64,000 bases of DNA from Sedimentisphaerales bacterium (GTDB lineage Bacteria > Planctomycetota > Phycisphaerae > Sedimentisphaerales > SG8-4). Positions within the stretch are counted from its first letter, which is position 1. Each line of letters starts with the position of its first letter. Below the pieces are notes generated by a model, which was not told the origin of the DNA, did not search any database, and was given only the letters and a program-made list of their open reading frames with translations. The stretch covers positions 1 through 64,000 of the forward strand of contig JAFGJR010000104.1 of NCBI GenBank assembly GCA_016928975.1, read 5' to 3'. This document shows, piece by piece, positions 26,433 through 33,707 of the stretch. Position numbers and translations under genes: made by a program.

Positions 26433-27710
26433 TCATCGCCGCGGAGTGATCAACTCCTTGCCACCCATGTAGGGTCGCAGCACCTGTGGAACGGTGACGG
26501 TCCCATCCGCATTCTGGCATAGCTCCAGCAGGGGGATCAGAATGCGCGGGGAGGCAATGACAGTGTTGTTCAGCGTGTGGCAGAAGAGGTTCTTCTTGGT
26601 CGCCGGGTCCTTGTAGCGCAGGTTCATACGGCGGGCCTGGAAATCGTAGAATTTGCTGGCGCTGTGTGTCTCGCAGTAGTTGCCACGCGACGGCATCCAG
26701 CCCTCAATGTCGTACTTCTTGGCCTGTCCCCGGCCAAGGTCACCGGTGCAGACGACGACGACGCGGTAGGGCAGCCCCAGGGCTTTCATCACCCCTTCAG
26801 CGTTGGCGAGAATCTCCGCATGGAACTTGTTGCTTTCCTCGGCGTCGTTCCGGCAGACGACGACCTGCTCGACTTTGTCGAACTGGTGGATCCGGTACAG
26901 GCCGTAGGTGTCCTTGCCCGCTGCGCCGGCTTCGCGCCGGAAACAGCTTGAAAGCGCAACGCATTTGACAGGCAGCTCCTGCGCCTGCAGAATCTCGCCC
27001 ATCCGGTAGGCAGTGAGCGGAACCTCTGCCGTCCCCACCAGGTTCAGCTCGTCTCGCTCCATGCGATAGGTTTGCTCTTCCGAGCCGGGGTAGTAACCTG
27101 TCCCCATCATCGCCTCGTCGCGCATCAGCAGCGGGACCGACATCGGCAGGTACCCTCTGGCCGCCATGAAATCGACGGCAAATCGCAGCACTGCCCAATG
27201 CAGCATGGCGCCGTCACCCTTGAGGAAGTAGTTCCGCGTGCCTGCCAGCTTCACTCCCCGCTCGATATCCATGATGTCGAGGGCCAACCCGAGCTGAACG
27301 TGGTCCTTCGGCTCGAAATCGAATTGGCGGACCTCGCCTTCGCGCCGCACCTCCACGTTCTCCGTATCGTCCTTGCCAACCGGGACATCCGGGTCCGCCG
27401 GCTGCGGCACCTCCAGGATCAGGGCATCGAACTGCGGCTGCAGAGCCTTGACCTCCGCCTCCGATTGCTCTTCCTGTTGCTTCAACTGCGCGAGTTTGAC
27501 CAGCGTTGCTTCCTTATCGGCGCCGGTCAGCTTGGGGACTGCCTTGCCGATCTTGTTCTTCTCGGTGGCAATCTCCTGAAGCGTCGCTCTCAGCTCCCTC
27601 AAACGGCGATCGATCTCGAGAAGCCGCGGAACATCCACATCGAATCGCTTGTTCTTCGCGGCCTGAATGTAGAGATCGGGAGACTCCCGCAGCAGCCTGA
27701 TATCGATCAT
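26433..27710 (-). CDS. serS: Seryl-tRNA synthetase
   Basis: A 425-residue class II synthetase that charges tRNA-Ser. An N-terminal tRNA-binding coiled coil (about 30-100; LLEIDRRLRELRATLQEI) precedes the catalytic core. Motif 2 is seen in CFRREAGAAGKDTYGLYRIH, the TXE-type motif in VGTAEVPLTAY, and motif 3 in LNNTVIASPRILIPLLE. Full length. It starts 6 bases after the stop of the ketosynthase gene on the same strand, so it may be the last gene of that transcript. Confidence 0.95.
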   Translation of the reverse strand: MIDIRLLRESPDLYIQAAKNKRFDVDVPRLLEIDRRLRELRATLQEIATEKNKIGKAVPKLTGADKEATLVKLAQLKQQEEQSEAEVKALQPQFDALILEVPQPADPDVPVGKDDTENVEVRREGEVRQFDFEPKDHVQLGLALDIMDIERGVKLAGTRNYFLKGDGAMLHWAVLRFAVDFMAARGYLPMSVPLLMRDEAMMGTGYYPGSEEQTYRMERDELNLVGTAEVPLTAYRMGEILQAQELPVKCVALSSCFRREAGAAGKDTYGLYRIHQFDKVEQVVVCRNDAEESNKFHAEILANAEGVMKALGLPYRVVVVCTGDLGRGQAKKYDIEGWMPSRGNYCETHSASKFYDFQARRMNLRYKDPATKKNLFCHTLNNTVIASPRILIPLLELCQNADGTVTVPQVLRPYMGGKELITPRR

Positions 27711-27716
27711 AGGTCC

Positions 27717-29039
27717 TCAGTCCCCAAAACGCCTCAGGATAACCACGTTGTTCTGTCCTCCGAATCCAAAGGACTCATTCATGACGACGTTCACCGGCAT
27801 CCGGCGGGCGACATTCGAAACGTAATCCAGGTCCAGCTTCGGATCGGGATCGACGAGATTGATCGTGGGAGGCACGATATTGTCACGTATGGCGAGCACG
27901 CATGTGATCAACTCCGCGGCACCGGCGGCCCCGATCAGATGCCCCAGCATACTCTTGACGCTGCTGGCGGGGATGTGCCTGGCTCGCTCGCCAAAAACGG
28001 TCTTGATGGCCAGCGTCTCGATGTGATCGTTCTCCTGGGTGCTCGTGCCGTGCGTGTTGATGTAGTCTATGTCCGTGCAGGCCAACCCGGCGTCGGCCAG
28101 AGCCGCACGCACCGCCTGAACCGGGCCACGGCCCTCCTCATGCATGTCCGTCACGCGGAAAGCGTCCGAACTCGATCCATAGCCGACGAGTTCGCCAAGA
28201 ACCGTGGCTCCACGCCTTTGGGCCGAATTGAGCGACTCGAGCACGACGATGGCAGCGCCTTCCCCGATAACGAATCCGTCCCGGCTGGCGCAGAAGGGCC
28301 GTGAAGCTGTCTTCGGACTGTCGTTGCGAGTCGACAGGGCGGTCAATCGGTTGAACCCCGTCACACCCAGCGGGTGGATCATCGAGTGCGCGCCGCCGGC
28401 GAGGACCACGTCGGCGTAGCCCCGGCGGATGAGCATCATGGCCTCGCCGACCGCCTGAGTGCTGGCGGCACAGGCGGTCAGGCAGTTGCGGGCGGGCCCT
28501 CGTGCGCCGGTCAGCATGGCAACGTGGGCCGCGACCATATTCGGCTCCTGCTCCAGCTCGCGAGTGGCGGTCAAACGCCTCGCAATGAGATCATTGAGCC
28601 GATCCCACGCCATTCGTTGCTCCTGGGTGTCCCAGCCGGCGAGGATGCATTCGAAGAATACGTCGTTGTCGAACGAGCCTTCCCCGGCTCCCAGGTAAAT
28701 GCCCATCCTCGTCCGATCAATTCCGTCTCGCGGGTCGCTCGCCTCAATATCGATACCGGCCTGGCGACAAGCTTGGACCGCCGCCCCCACGGCGAATCCG
28801 CAACCGCGGTGACATGCTCTGTGCAGTTCGACGTTTCTGACAAACTCGGTGAGATTGTAGTCCTTCACCTCGGCAGCGAACGTGGTGGGAAACGTCGAGG
28901 CGTCAAACACCGTCGTCCTGTCGGCGCCGCTGCGACCGGCCAGAATCGCCTCCCAGAGTGCCTCCACGCTGTTGCCGAGGGGAGAGACGACGCCCATCCC
29001 CGTGATGACGACGCGCTCATGTGCCTTCGGGGTTTTCAT
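27717..29039 (-). CDS. Beta-ketoacyl-ACP synthase (FabF type), catalytically intact
   Basis: A 440-residue KAS I/II-type condensing enzyme. It shows VVITGMGVVSPLG, the nucleophile Cys190 in LTACAASTQAVG, His in NTHGTSTQEND and His in KSMLGHLIGAAG, i.e. a complete Cys-His-His set, and ends ESFGFGGQNNVV. The start overlaps the upstream gene by ATGA. Together with that gene it resembles a KS-alpha/KS-beta pair. It is likely to condense malonyl-ACP with a growing chain on the neighbouring ACP; the product is unknown. Confidence 0.88.
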   Translation of the reverse strand: MKTPKAHERVVITGMGVVSPLGNSVEALWEAILAGRSGADRTTVFDASTFPTTFAAEVKDYNLTEFVRNVELHRACHRGCGFAVGAAVQACRQAGIDIEASDPRDGIDRTRMGIYLGAGEGSFDNDVFFECILAGWDTQEQRMAWDRLNDLIARRLTATRELEQEPNMVAAHVAMLTGARGPARNCLTACAASTQAVGEAMMLIRRGYADVVLAGGAHSMIHPLGVTGFNRLTALSTRNDSPKTASRPFCASRDGFVIGEGAAIVVLESLNSAQRRGATVLGELVGYGSSSDAFRVTDMHEEGRGPVQAVRAALADAGLACTDIDYINTHGTSTQENDHIETLAIKTVFGERARHIPASSVKSMLGHLIGAAGAAELITCVLAIRDNIVPPTINLVDPDPKLDLDYVSNVARRMPVNVVMNESFGFGGQNNVVILRRFGD

Positions 29040-30367
29040 CTGGCGTCGCCTCCCTCCTTGAAGCACTTGATCACCAGGGCCGCCGTTTGGCCCCCGTGGG
29101 TATAACCGCAACACAGCGCATGCCGGATCCTGCCGGGACGAGGCTCGGCAGCGATGTTCAGGTCGCAGCCCTCTGCCGCTGTGGCGAAGTTCCTTGCCGC
29201 CGGGATGACGCCTTCCACGATCGCTCGCACCGCCGCAACCGTATCCAATGCGCCGCACGCAGCACCGGTGGTGCTCAGCACGCTCTTCGTGGGCCAGACC
29301 GGCACCGTTCTCGCTGCGGAGCCAAGGGCATCTGTGATCGCCCTCGCCTCCGCGCGGTCGTCCGCCGGGACACCAAGCCCGTGTGGAATCACCAGGTCAA
29401 GCTCCTGTGGTCCAATCTCGGCGTCAGCCATCGCACTCTCGATGGCGATTCGCAGACCCTTGCCGTCCGGTTCGAGGCTCTCGTACGACGGGTTGATACT
29501 ATGACTCTGCCCGACGCCGACCAGCTCGGCCAGAATCCTGGCGCCTCTCCCGCGGGCGTGCTCGATATTCTCGAGCACGACCATGCCTGCCCCTTCGCCA
29601 AATACGGAGCCTTGGGCATTCACATCGAACGGTCTGCACGCAGCTTCGGGTGCCCCCGCACGAGACGTCACCGAACGATGCAGCAATGATTGCCGGATCA
29701 ACAGCAGGGGATGGACTCTCGTCTCGGCCCCACCTGCGACAGCAACGTCGGCGCTTCCCCTCGCGATCACCTGGGCCGCCTCGCCGATGGCCAGATGTGC
29801 TGAGGCCTCGGCGCATGTGATCGTGTTGCTTGGCCCCTGGATGTCGTGAATGATGCTGATGTGGCATGCCAGCATGTTCGGCAGGTACTTCAGCAGCCAC
29901 AGCGGCGTGATGAGCTCAAGGCCGCGTTCACCCCACCGCCGAAGGTCGAATCGGCCGTCGGTCGTGCTGGCTGCCACGGCGGGCCCCAGCTCCGCCATGT
30001 CGCAACTGATCATGCCGGCACCGACGTTGATCGCCATTCGGGCCGGATCGACATTGACGTGCTCGGGATCGACTCCCTTTGTGACCAAGCCACTGCCGAC
30101 AATCGCATCCCGTGCGGCGATCACGGCAAGCTCAATGTCGCGGCACATCAGTTTAGTCGCTTTGCGGTGCGTCTTGGGGACGTAGTCCTGAATTCGGTAG
30201 TCCGGGACCTCGCCGGCAAGCTCGCACGGCAGGCCCGTCGGATCGAAGGCTTTGACACGCCCAATGCCGCAACGGCCCGCACACAGGCCGGACCACATCT
30301 CCTCCGCGCTCAACCCCAGCGGGCTGACTGCTCCAAGTCCGGTGATCACGACGCGAGCTGATCCCAT
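29036..30367 (-). CDS. Ketosynthase-like protein lacking catalytic Cys and one His (KS-beta/chain-length-factor-like)
   Basis: A 443-residue thiolase-fold protein (VVITGLGAVSPLG, FGEGAGMVVLE, GYTHGGQTAALV). A gapless comparison with E. coli FabF around GPS...AGGAE puts Glu187 (codon 29807-29809) where the nucleophilic Cys should be; the nearest Cys is Cys185. The second catalytic His is replaced by Thr366 (TKSVLSTTGAACG), while the first His (VIPHGLG) and the Lys remain. This is the pattern of non-condensing partner subunits, which in type II polyketide systems usually carry Gln at the Cys position. It probably dimerises with the intact KS next to it. One-base overlap with the dehydratase gene upstream. 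Confidence 0.82.
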   Translation of the reverse strand: MGSARVVITGLGAVSPLGLSAEEMWSGLCAGRCGIGRVKAFDPTGLPCELAGEVPDYRIQDYVPKTHRKATKLMCRDIELAVIAARDAIVGSGLVTKGVDPEHVNVDPARMAINVGAGMISCDMAELGPAVAASTTDGRFDLRRWGERGLELITPLWLLKYLPNMLACHISIIHDIQGPSNTITCAEASAHLAIGEAAQVIARGSADVAVAGGAETRVHPLLLIRQSLLHRSVTSRAGAPEAACRPFDVNAQGSVFGEGAGMVVLENIEHARGRGARILAELVGVGQSHSINPSYESLEPDGKGLRIAIESAMADAEIGPQELDLVIPHGLGVPADDRAEARAITDALGSAARTVPVWPTKSVLSTTGAACGALDTVAAVRAIVEGVIPAARNFATAAEGCDLNIAAEPRPGRIRHALCCGYTHGGQTAALVIKCFKEGGDAR

Positions 30368-30870
30368 CAGCCTGGCTCCGTCCTCTGTTCCACCGGCCTG
30401 GCCCGATTCGAGGCAAGACCACGCAACAGCGGCGTGAGGGTCCCGTCGAACACGAAGTTCTCTGCGGGAAACTTCTTACCCGCCAGATTGCGATCCACGT
30501 GGCTGAACATGAGCTCGATCTCGGCGACGGTGTCGTCGTCCCGCGTGATTTTGCCGCTGGTGCTGGCCGCCTCGGCGGCCAGCGTCGTGATTTGCGCGTT
30601 GATCCGTAGCGTATCCCCCGGCCTGACGAAATCGAAGAAGACGGCCTTGCTGATCTTCGCCAGGATCACCTTCTCGCGAAATGCCGTCGCTTCTCCGACG
30701 AGGATGCCCGCAGTCTGGGCCATGGCCTCGATCATGAGGCATTCCGGCATGACTGGAAATCCCGGAAAGTGGTCGTGGAGGTGCTCCTCGGCCATCGTCA
30801 CGTTCTTGATGGCCGTGGCACAACGGCCGCTCTCGAACTCCACGAACTTGTCGATCCACATCCAACGCAT
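30367..30870 (-). CDS. Hotdog-fold 3-hydroxyacyl-ACP dehydratase, FabZ-like (second)
   Basis: A 167-residue hotdog protein. DHFPGFPVMPECLMIEAMAQ carries the catalytic His and, fourteen residues later, the catalytic Glu of FabZ. The usual P-G-V after the turn is P-E-C here. The C-terminal 30 residues extend past the usual FabZ end. Predicted to dehydrate 3-hydroxyacyl-ACP. It follows the acp gene by 78 bases and overlaps the KS-like gene by one base. Confidence 0.83.
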   Translation of the reverse strand: MRWMWIDKFVEFESGRCATAIKNVTMAEEHLHDHFPGFPVMPECLMIEAMAQTAGILVGEATAFREKVILAKISKAVFFDFVRPGDTLRINAQITTLAAEAASTSGKITRDDDTVAEIELMFSHVDRNLAGKKFPAENFVFDGTLTPLLRGLASNRARPVEQRTEPG

Positions 30871-30948
30871 GGAGCCTCACATCTGCATGAACGGCAGGTC
30901 GAACACGCGCGAGCCTGCCGTGGATTCACTATGGCTGCTCTCCCTGGC

Positions 30949-31338
30949 TCAGGCGGGATTCAATTTGCCATCCAGGTAGGTCACAATGGCGTTGACTGTG
31001 AACAGGTCCGCCAGCTTGTTGAGATCGGGGTCCTTCTCGAACTCAGTCAGATCGGTGTGAGGCACGCGCGCACGGAGCTCCGCCAATCCCTTGGGGGTCA
31101 GTTTCCCGTTGCTGACCAGCTCCGGGTCATTCAGCAGGCTCTCCGCCGGGAACAGCTCTTCTCGCGGGACCTTGATCCCGAATGCCTTCTCCAGCCGAAA
31201 AACGATGTCCAGGAAGTCGATGCTTTCGGCGCCGAGGTCGCCCATTAACGTGGCTCCGGGCGTCACCTCATCGTCATCGACCCCGAGAGCGTCCACCAAG
31301 ACCGCCTGAACCTTTTGAAATATCTCGTCCCGATCCAT
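30949..31338 (-). CDS. Acyl carrier protein with an extended C-terminal half
   Basis: A 129-residue ACP, against about 80 for a housekeeping ACP. The phosphopantetheine Ser sits in GDLGAESIDFLDIVFRLE (ESI replaces the usual DSL). After helix III about 45 extra residues (PELVSNGKLTPKGLAELRAR and on) precede the last helix. The frame opens at 31428, but MDRDEIFQKV at 31338 follows GGAG by 8 bases; ATG at 31344 is also possible. Position between two dehydratases indicates it carries the chain made by this cluster. Confidence 0.85.
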   Translation of the reverse strand: MDRDEIFQKVQAVLVDALGVDDDEVTPGATLMGDLGAESIDFLDIVFRLEKAFGIKVPREELFPAESLLNDPELVSNGKLTPKGLAELRARVPHTDLTEFEKDPDLNKLADLFTVNAIVTYLDGKLNPA

Positions 31339-31402
31339 GCCCATGACTCCTGCTACCTCCGGTCTCTGTAGTCCCTGAAAGTCCGTTCTAACTACCCATA
31401 GT

Positions 31403-31876
31403 TCAACCCTGCTGGGAAAGCAGGACATACCGATTCTTCATCTGTTGAATGACTTCGCTGTCCACCGCTGCCAGGGTGGGATCGCGGTCGGCCAGATTGA
31501 AGTGCCTCAATCCGAGCCGAGCGTCGACAATCTCCTGCCCGTCGGACACGCCGTGTCCGATGAAACTGCTGACGTTGGCCTCAATGGTCCTGGCTTCTAC
31601 CGTGTATTCGATCTGCGATCCCGGAGCCAGAAAGCTCTTGTACTTCACGTTCCGTGCCTGTTCGAGGAGCACCATGCTGCATGCGAAATCCTGTGTCATG
31701 CGCACCAGCCAACTCGCCGATTCCACGAGTCCTTCCAGCAGCAGGACACCCGGCAGAACCGGAAACGTCGGAAAATGATCGCCCAAATACTCCTCCGCCA
31801 GCGAGACGCTCTTGACGGCGGTGAGCCTCTTGCCTTTCTCCGAAGACACAATCCTGTCGATCAGTATGAATCTCAT
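31403..31876 (-). CDS. Hotdog-fold 3-hydroxyacyl-ACP dehydratase, FabZ-like (first)
   Basis: A 157-residue hotdog protein. DHFPTFPVLPGVLLLEGLVE has catalytic His and Glu with FabZ spacing. The start MRFILIDRIVS at 31876 lines up with the second dehydratase (MRWMWIDKFVE), so the two are paralogues. It is the first gene of the cluster, behind a promoter at 31916-31944. It ends 64 bases before the ACP start. Dehydratase chemistry is inferred; the substrate is unknown. Confidence 0.83.
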   Translation of the reverse strand: MRFILIDRIVSSEKGKRLTAVKSVSLAEEYLGDHFPTFPVLPGVLLLEGLVESASWLVRMTQDFACSMVLLEQARNVKYKSFLAPGSQIEYTVEARTIEANVSSFIGHGVSDGQEIVDARLGLRHFNLADRDPTLAAVDSEVIQQMKNRYVLLSQQG

Positions 31877-31915
31877 ACACCTGCTACCGGGCCGGTTGTC
31901 GGCCGGACTTGTGGT

Positions 31916-31944
31916 ATTGTAGTGAGCGTCGATGGTTTTGCCAG
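31916..31944 (-). promoter_or_regulatory. Candidate promoter of the KS/dehydratase/ACP cluster
   Basis: Minus strand: CTGGCA (31944-31939; 4 of 6), a 17-base spacer and TACAAT (31921-31916; 5 of 6). The transcription start would be about 33 bases before the ATG at 31876. Confidence 0.5.
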
Positions 31945-32002
31945 TCTTTTTTGCCTTTTTTGGGCATCGCGGCGCACTGTGGCGAGTTTGAGAGCATGCC
32001 GA

Positions 32003-32030
32003 TTGAAAAGAAACGAGCGATTGCTATACT
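32003..32030 (+). promoter_or_regulatory. Strong sigma70 promoter giving a leaderless start
   Basis: TTGAAA (32003-32008), a 16-base spacer and TATACT (32025-32030; 5 of 6). The expected transcription start (32036-32038) coincides with the ATG at 32037, and no Shine-Dalgarno lies between. Confidence 0.6.
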
Positions 32031-32036
32031 TCGTAT

Positions 32037-32492
32037 ATGGAAGTCCGTGTGGCAAGAGTCTTAGATGCAAAGACGATTTGCGCGTTGATCAATCACTACG
32101 CCGAGCATGACAAGATGCTCTTTCGGTCACTGGCCGAGATCTACGAGAATCTCCAGACGTTCTCGGTGGTCGAAGAAGATGGAGTCGTGACCGGCTGTTG
32201 CGCGCTGGAAGTGGTGTGGTCGGACCTGGCCGAGATCAAGTCCCTTGCAGTCGATCCGGGGCGCAGGGGCCAGGGAATCGGGACCATGCTCGTGATGGCC
32301 GCCCTCGATCAGGCGTGCCGGCTCGGCCTGCCGCGGGTATTCGCCCTCACTCTGGAGCCGGGATTCTTCGAGAAACTGGGATTCAGCGTTGTGGCCAAGG
32401 AATCGCTGCCGATGAAGGTCTGGAGTGATTGCGCCCGGTGCCCGAAACAACAGGATTGCGATGAGACCGCGGTGGTCAAGCTGCTCGCTTAG
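32037..32492 (+). CDS. GNAT acetyltransferase, short ArgA-like (N-acetylglutamate synthase type)
   Basis: A 151-residue GNAT protein. Acetyl-CoA binding is indicated by LAVDPGRRGQGIGTMLV. The C-terminus LPMKVWSDCARCPKQQDCDE matches the short, kinase-less ArgA-type acetyltransferases known in several bacterial lineages, which acetylate glutamate for arginine synthesis. MEVRVARVLDAKTI at the promoter-proximal ATG is the natural N-terminus. It is probably translated from a leaderless mRNA. No arginine genes are next to it, so the substrate is inferred from family only. Confidence 0.75.
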   Translation: MEVRVARVLDAKTICALINHYAEHDKMLFRSLAEIYENLQTFSVVEEDGVVTGCCALEVVWSDLAEIKSLAVDPGRRGQGIGTMLVMAALDQACRLGLPRVFALTLEPGFFEKLGFSVVAKESLPMKVWSDCARCPKQQDCDETAVVKLLA

Positions 32493-32540
32493 CGACAGTC
32501 TCCGCCTCCACCGAGATAAACTGGGCAAGCATGGAGTGAC

Positions 32541-33503
32541 TCAGCCGATTTGCCGTCTTTGAAACAGGGCGACCGCGAATGCCAGGATGGCCCCGGTGTA
32601 GCAGAGGGCATAAGAGCCGCTGATGAGGAGATAGGTCAGGGACACCCGGCTACCCTCATAAATCGCGTCGCTGATCCAGAAGACTTGCAGATTGGGCACG
32701 AGAAAGCGCCCGATCCTGGCCCACAGGTGAGTCTCCGCAAACCTGCCGAACACGTAGTCGCTGATGAGGCCCAGCAGAAAGATGCCGACGCAGGCGGAGA
32801 GGGTCACCATCGTATTGAATCGCGTGGAGACCGCCACCGCAAGGGCGGCAAGGATCATCGCGGCAAGGAACAGGAGAATCGAGCCGTAAACGTCGAGGGC
32901 GTGTATGCCGTTCTCACGAGGATTGAACTTGAGGTGTTCATCGATGAAGAAGAGGAACACGAGGCCGGCAGTAGCGAGAATCGTGGCGATCACGATGGCC
33001 GTGGATGTGAACTTCCAGTCGTAGACGTAGTTGAAGAAGGCACTGAGCAGCGCCGTCGCGACGACGATCACCCCGGCCGCGCCGATCACGGTCCAGTCGT
33101 GCGTGTCCGACGCCGTCTCCATCACGCCGTGTCGGATCGCCATCAGCAGGGCGACAGTGCAGATGTAGTGCGCAAGAGCCACAGCGACCAGGACACCGAG
33201 GAACTTGGCGATCAGGAATATCGGACGCGGCACGGGCTTGGTCAGCACGGTCATGATCGTCCTGTTCTCCAATTCCACTGAAATGGCGCCCGATGCGGAA
33301 AAGATTGCTATGAACAAGCTCGTCAGGAACAGCGTAGATAGCCCGATCTCGCGTAGGAGTTTGTTGTCATCGTCCATCGTGTACATGGCTAACGACGGGC
33401 TGATCAGGAACAGGAGCAAAGCGGCAGCGATGATGACCGCATAGACCGGTTGCCGCAGTGTCTCGATCAGCGTGTTCTTTGCAATTGTCACCAGGTTAGA
33501 CAT
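32541..33503 (-). CDS. ABC-2 type permease without an adjacent ATPase on its strand
   Basis: A 320-residue integral membrane protein with about six hydrophobic helices, e.g. YAVIIAAALLLFLISPSLAM and VIVVATALLSAFFNYVYD. The sequence SAISVELENRTIMTVLTKP-like region (here ASGAISVELENRTIMTVL) is shared with ABC-2 permeases and with the permease at 41287 (DIEHRQIYTVITKP). It is divergent from the SPFH operon and may use the ATPase at 40050 as its motor. Substrate unknown. Confidence 0.72.
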   Translation of the reverse strand: MSNLVTIAKNTLIETLRQPVYAVIIAAALLLFLISPSLAMYTMDDDNKLLREIGLSTLFLTSLFIAIFSASGAISVELENRTIMTVLTKPVPRPIFLIAKFLGVLVAVALAHYICTVALLMAIRHGVMETASDTHDWTVIGAAGVIVVATALLSAFFNYVYDWKFTSTAIVIATILATAGLVFLFFIDEHLKFNPRENGIHALDVYGSILLFLAAMILAALAVAVSTRFNTMVTLSACVGIFLLGLISDYVFGRFAETHLWARIGRFLVPNLQVFWISDAIYEGSRVSLTYLLISGSYALCYTGAILAFAVALFQRRQIG

Positions 33504-33604
33504 GATAAGGCGTCCGAGACATCGTTGTTCCAGTGGCGGCTGCTTTCAGGACAGCACCAATACCCGTTTTTTCACAGTTGTCCCTACACGACGACGACAC
33601 ACGG

Positions 33605-33613
33605 TGTTATAGT
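33605..33613 (+). promoter_or_regulatory. Candidate extended -10 promoter of the SPFH operon
   Basis: TG at 33605, one base, then TATAGT (33608-33613; 5 of 6), an extended -10. The -35 region is poor. The leader to the ATG at 33708 would be about 88 bases. Confidence 0.35.
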
Positions 33614-33707
33614 GCTGGCCTGTCTATTTGTAAAGGGCTCCGGCTCACCGTACTAAGTAGATACTGAACGGCTCCGTTTTTGTTCGCAATCAGGAGTTGA
33701 ATCGGCA

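Noticed and set aside
29813..29815. Cys185 of the second ketosynthase as the catalytic residue
   Set aside because: A gapless alignment to FabF places it two residues before the nucleophile site, which is Glu187.
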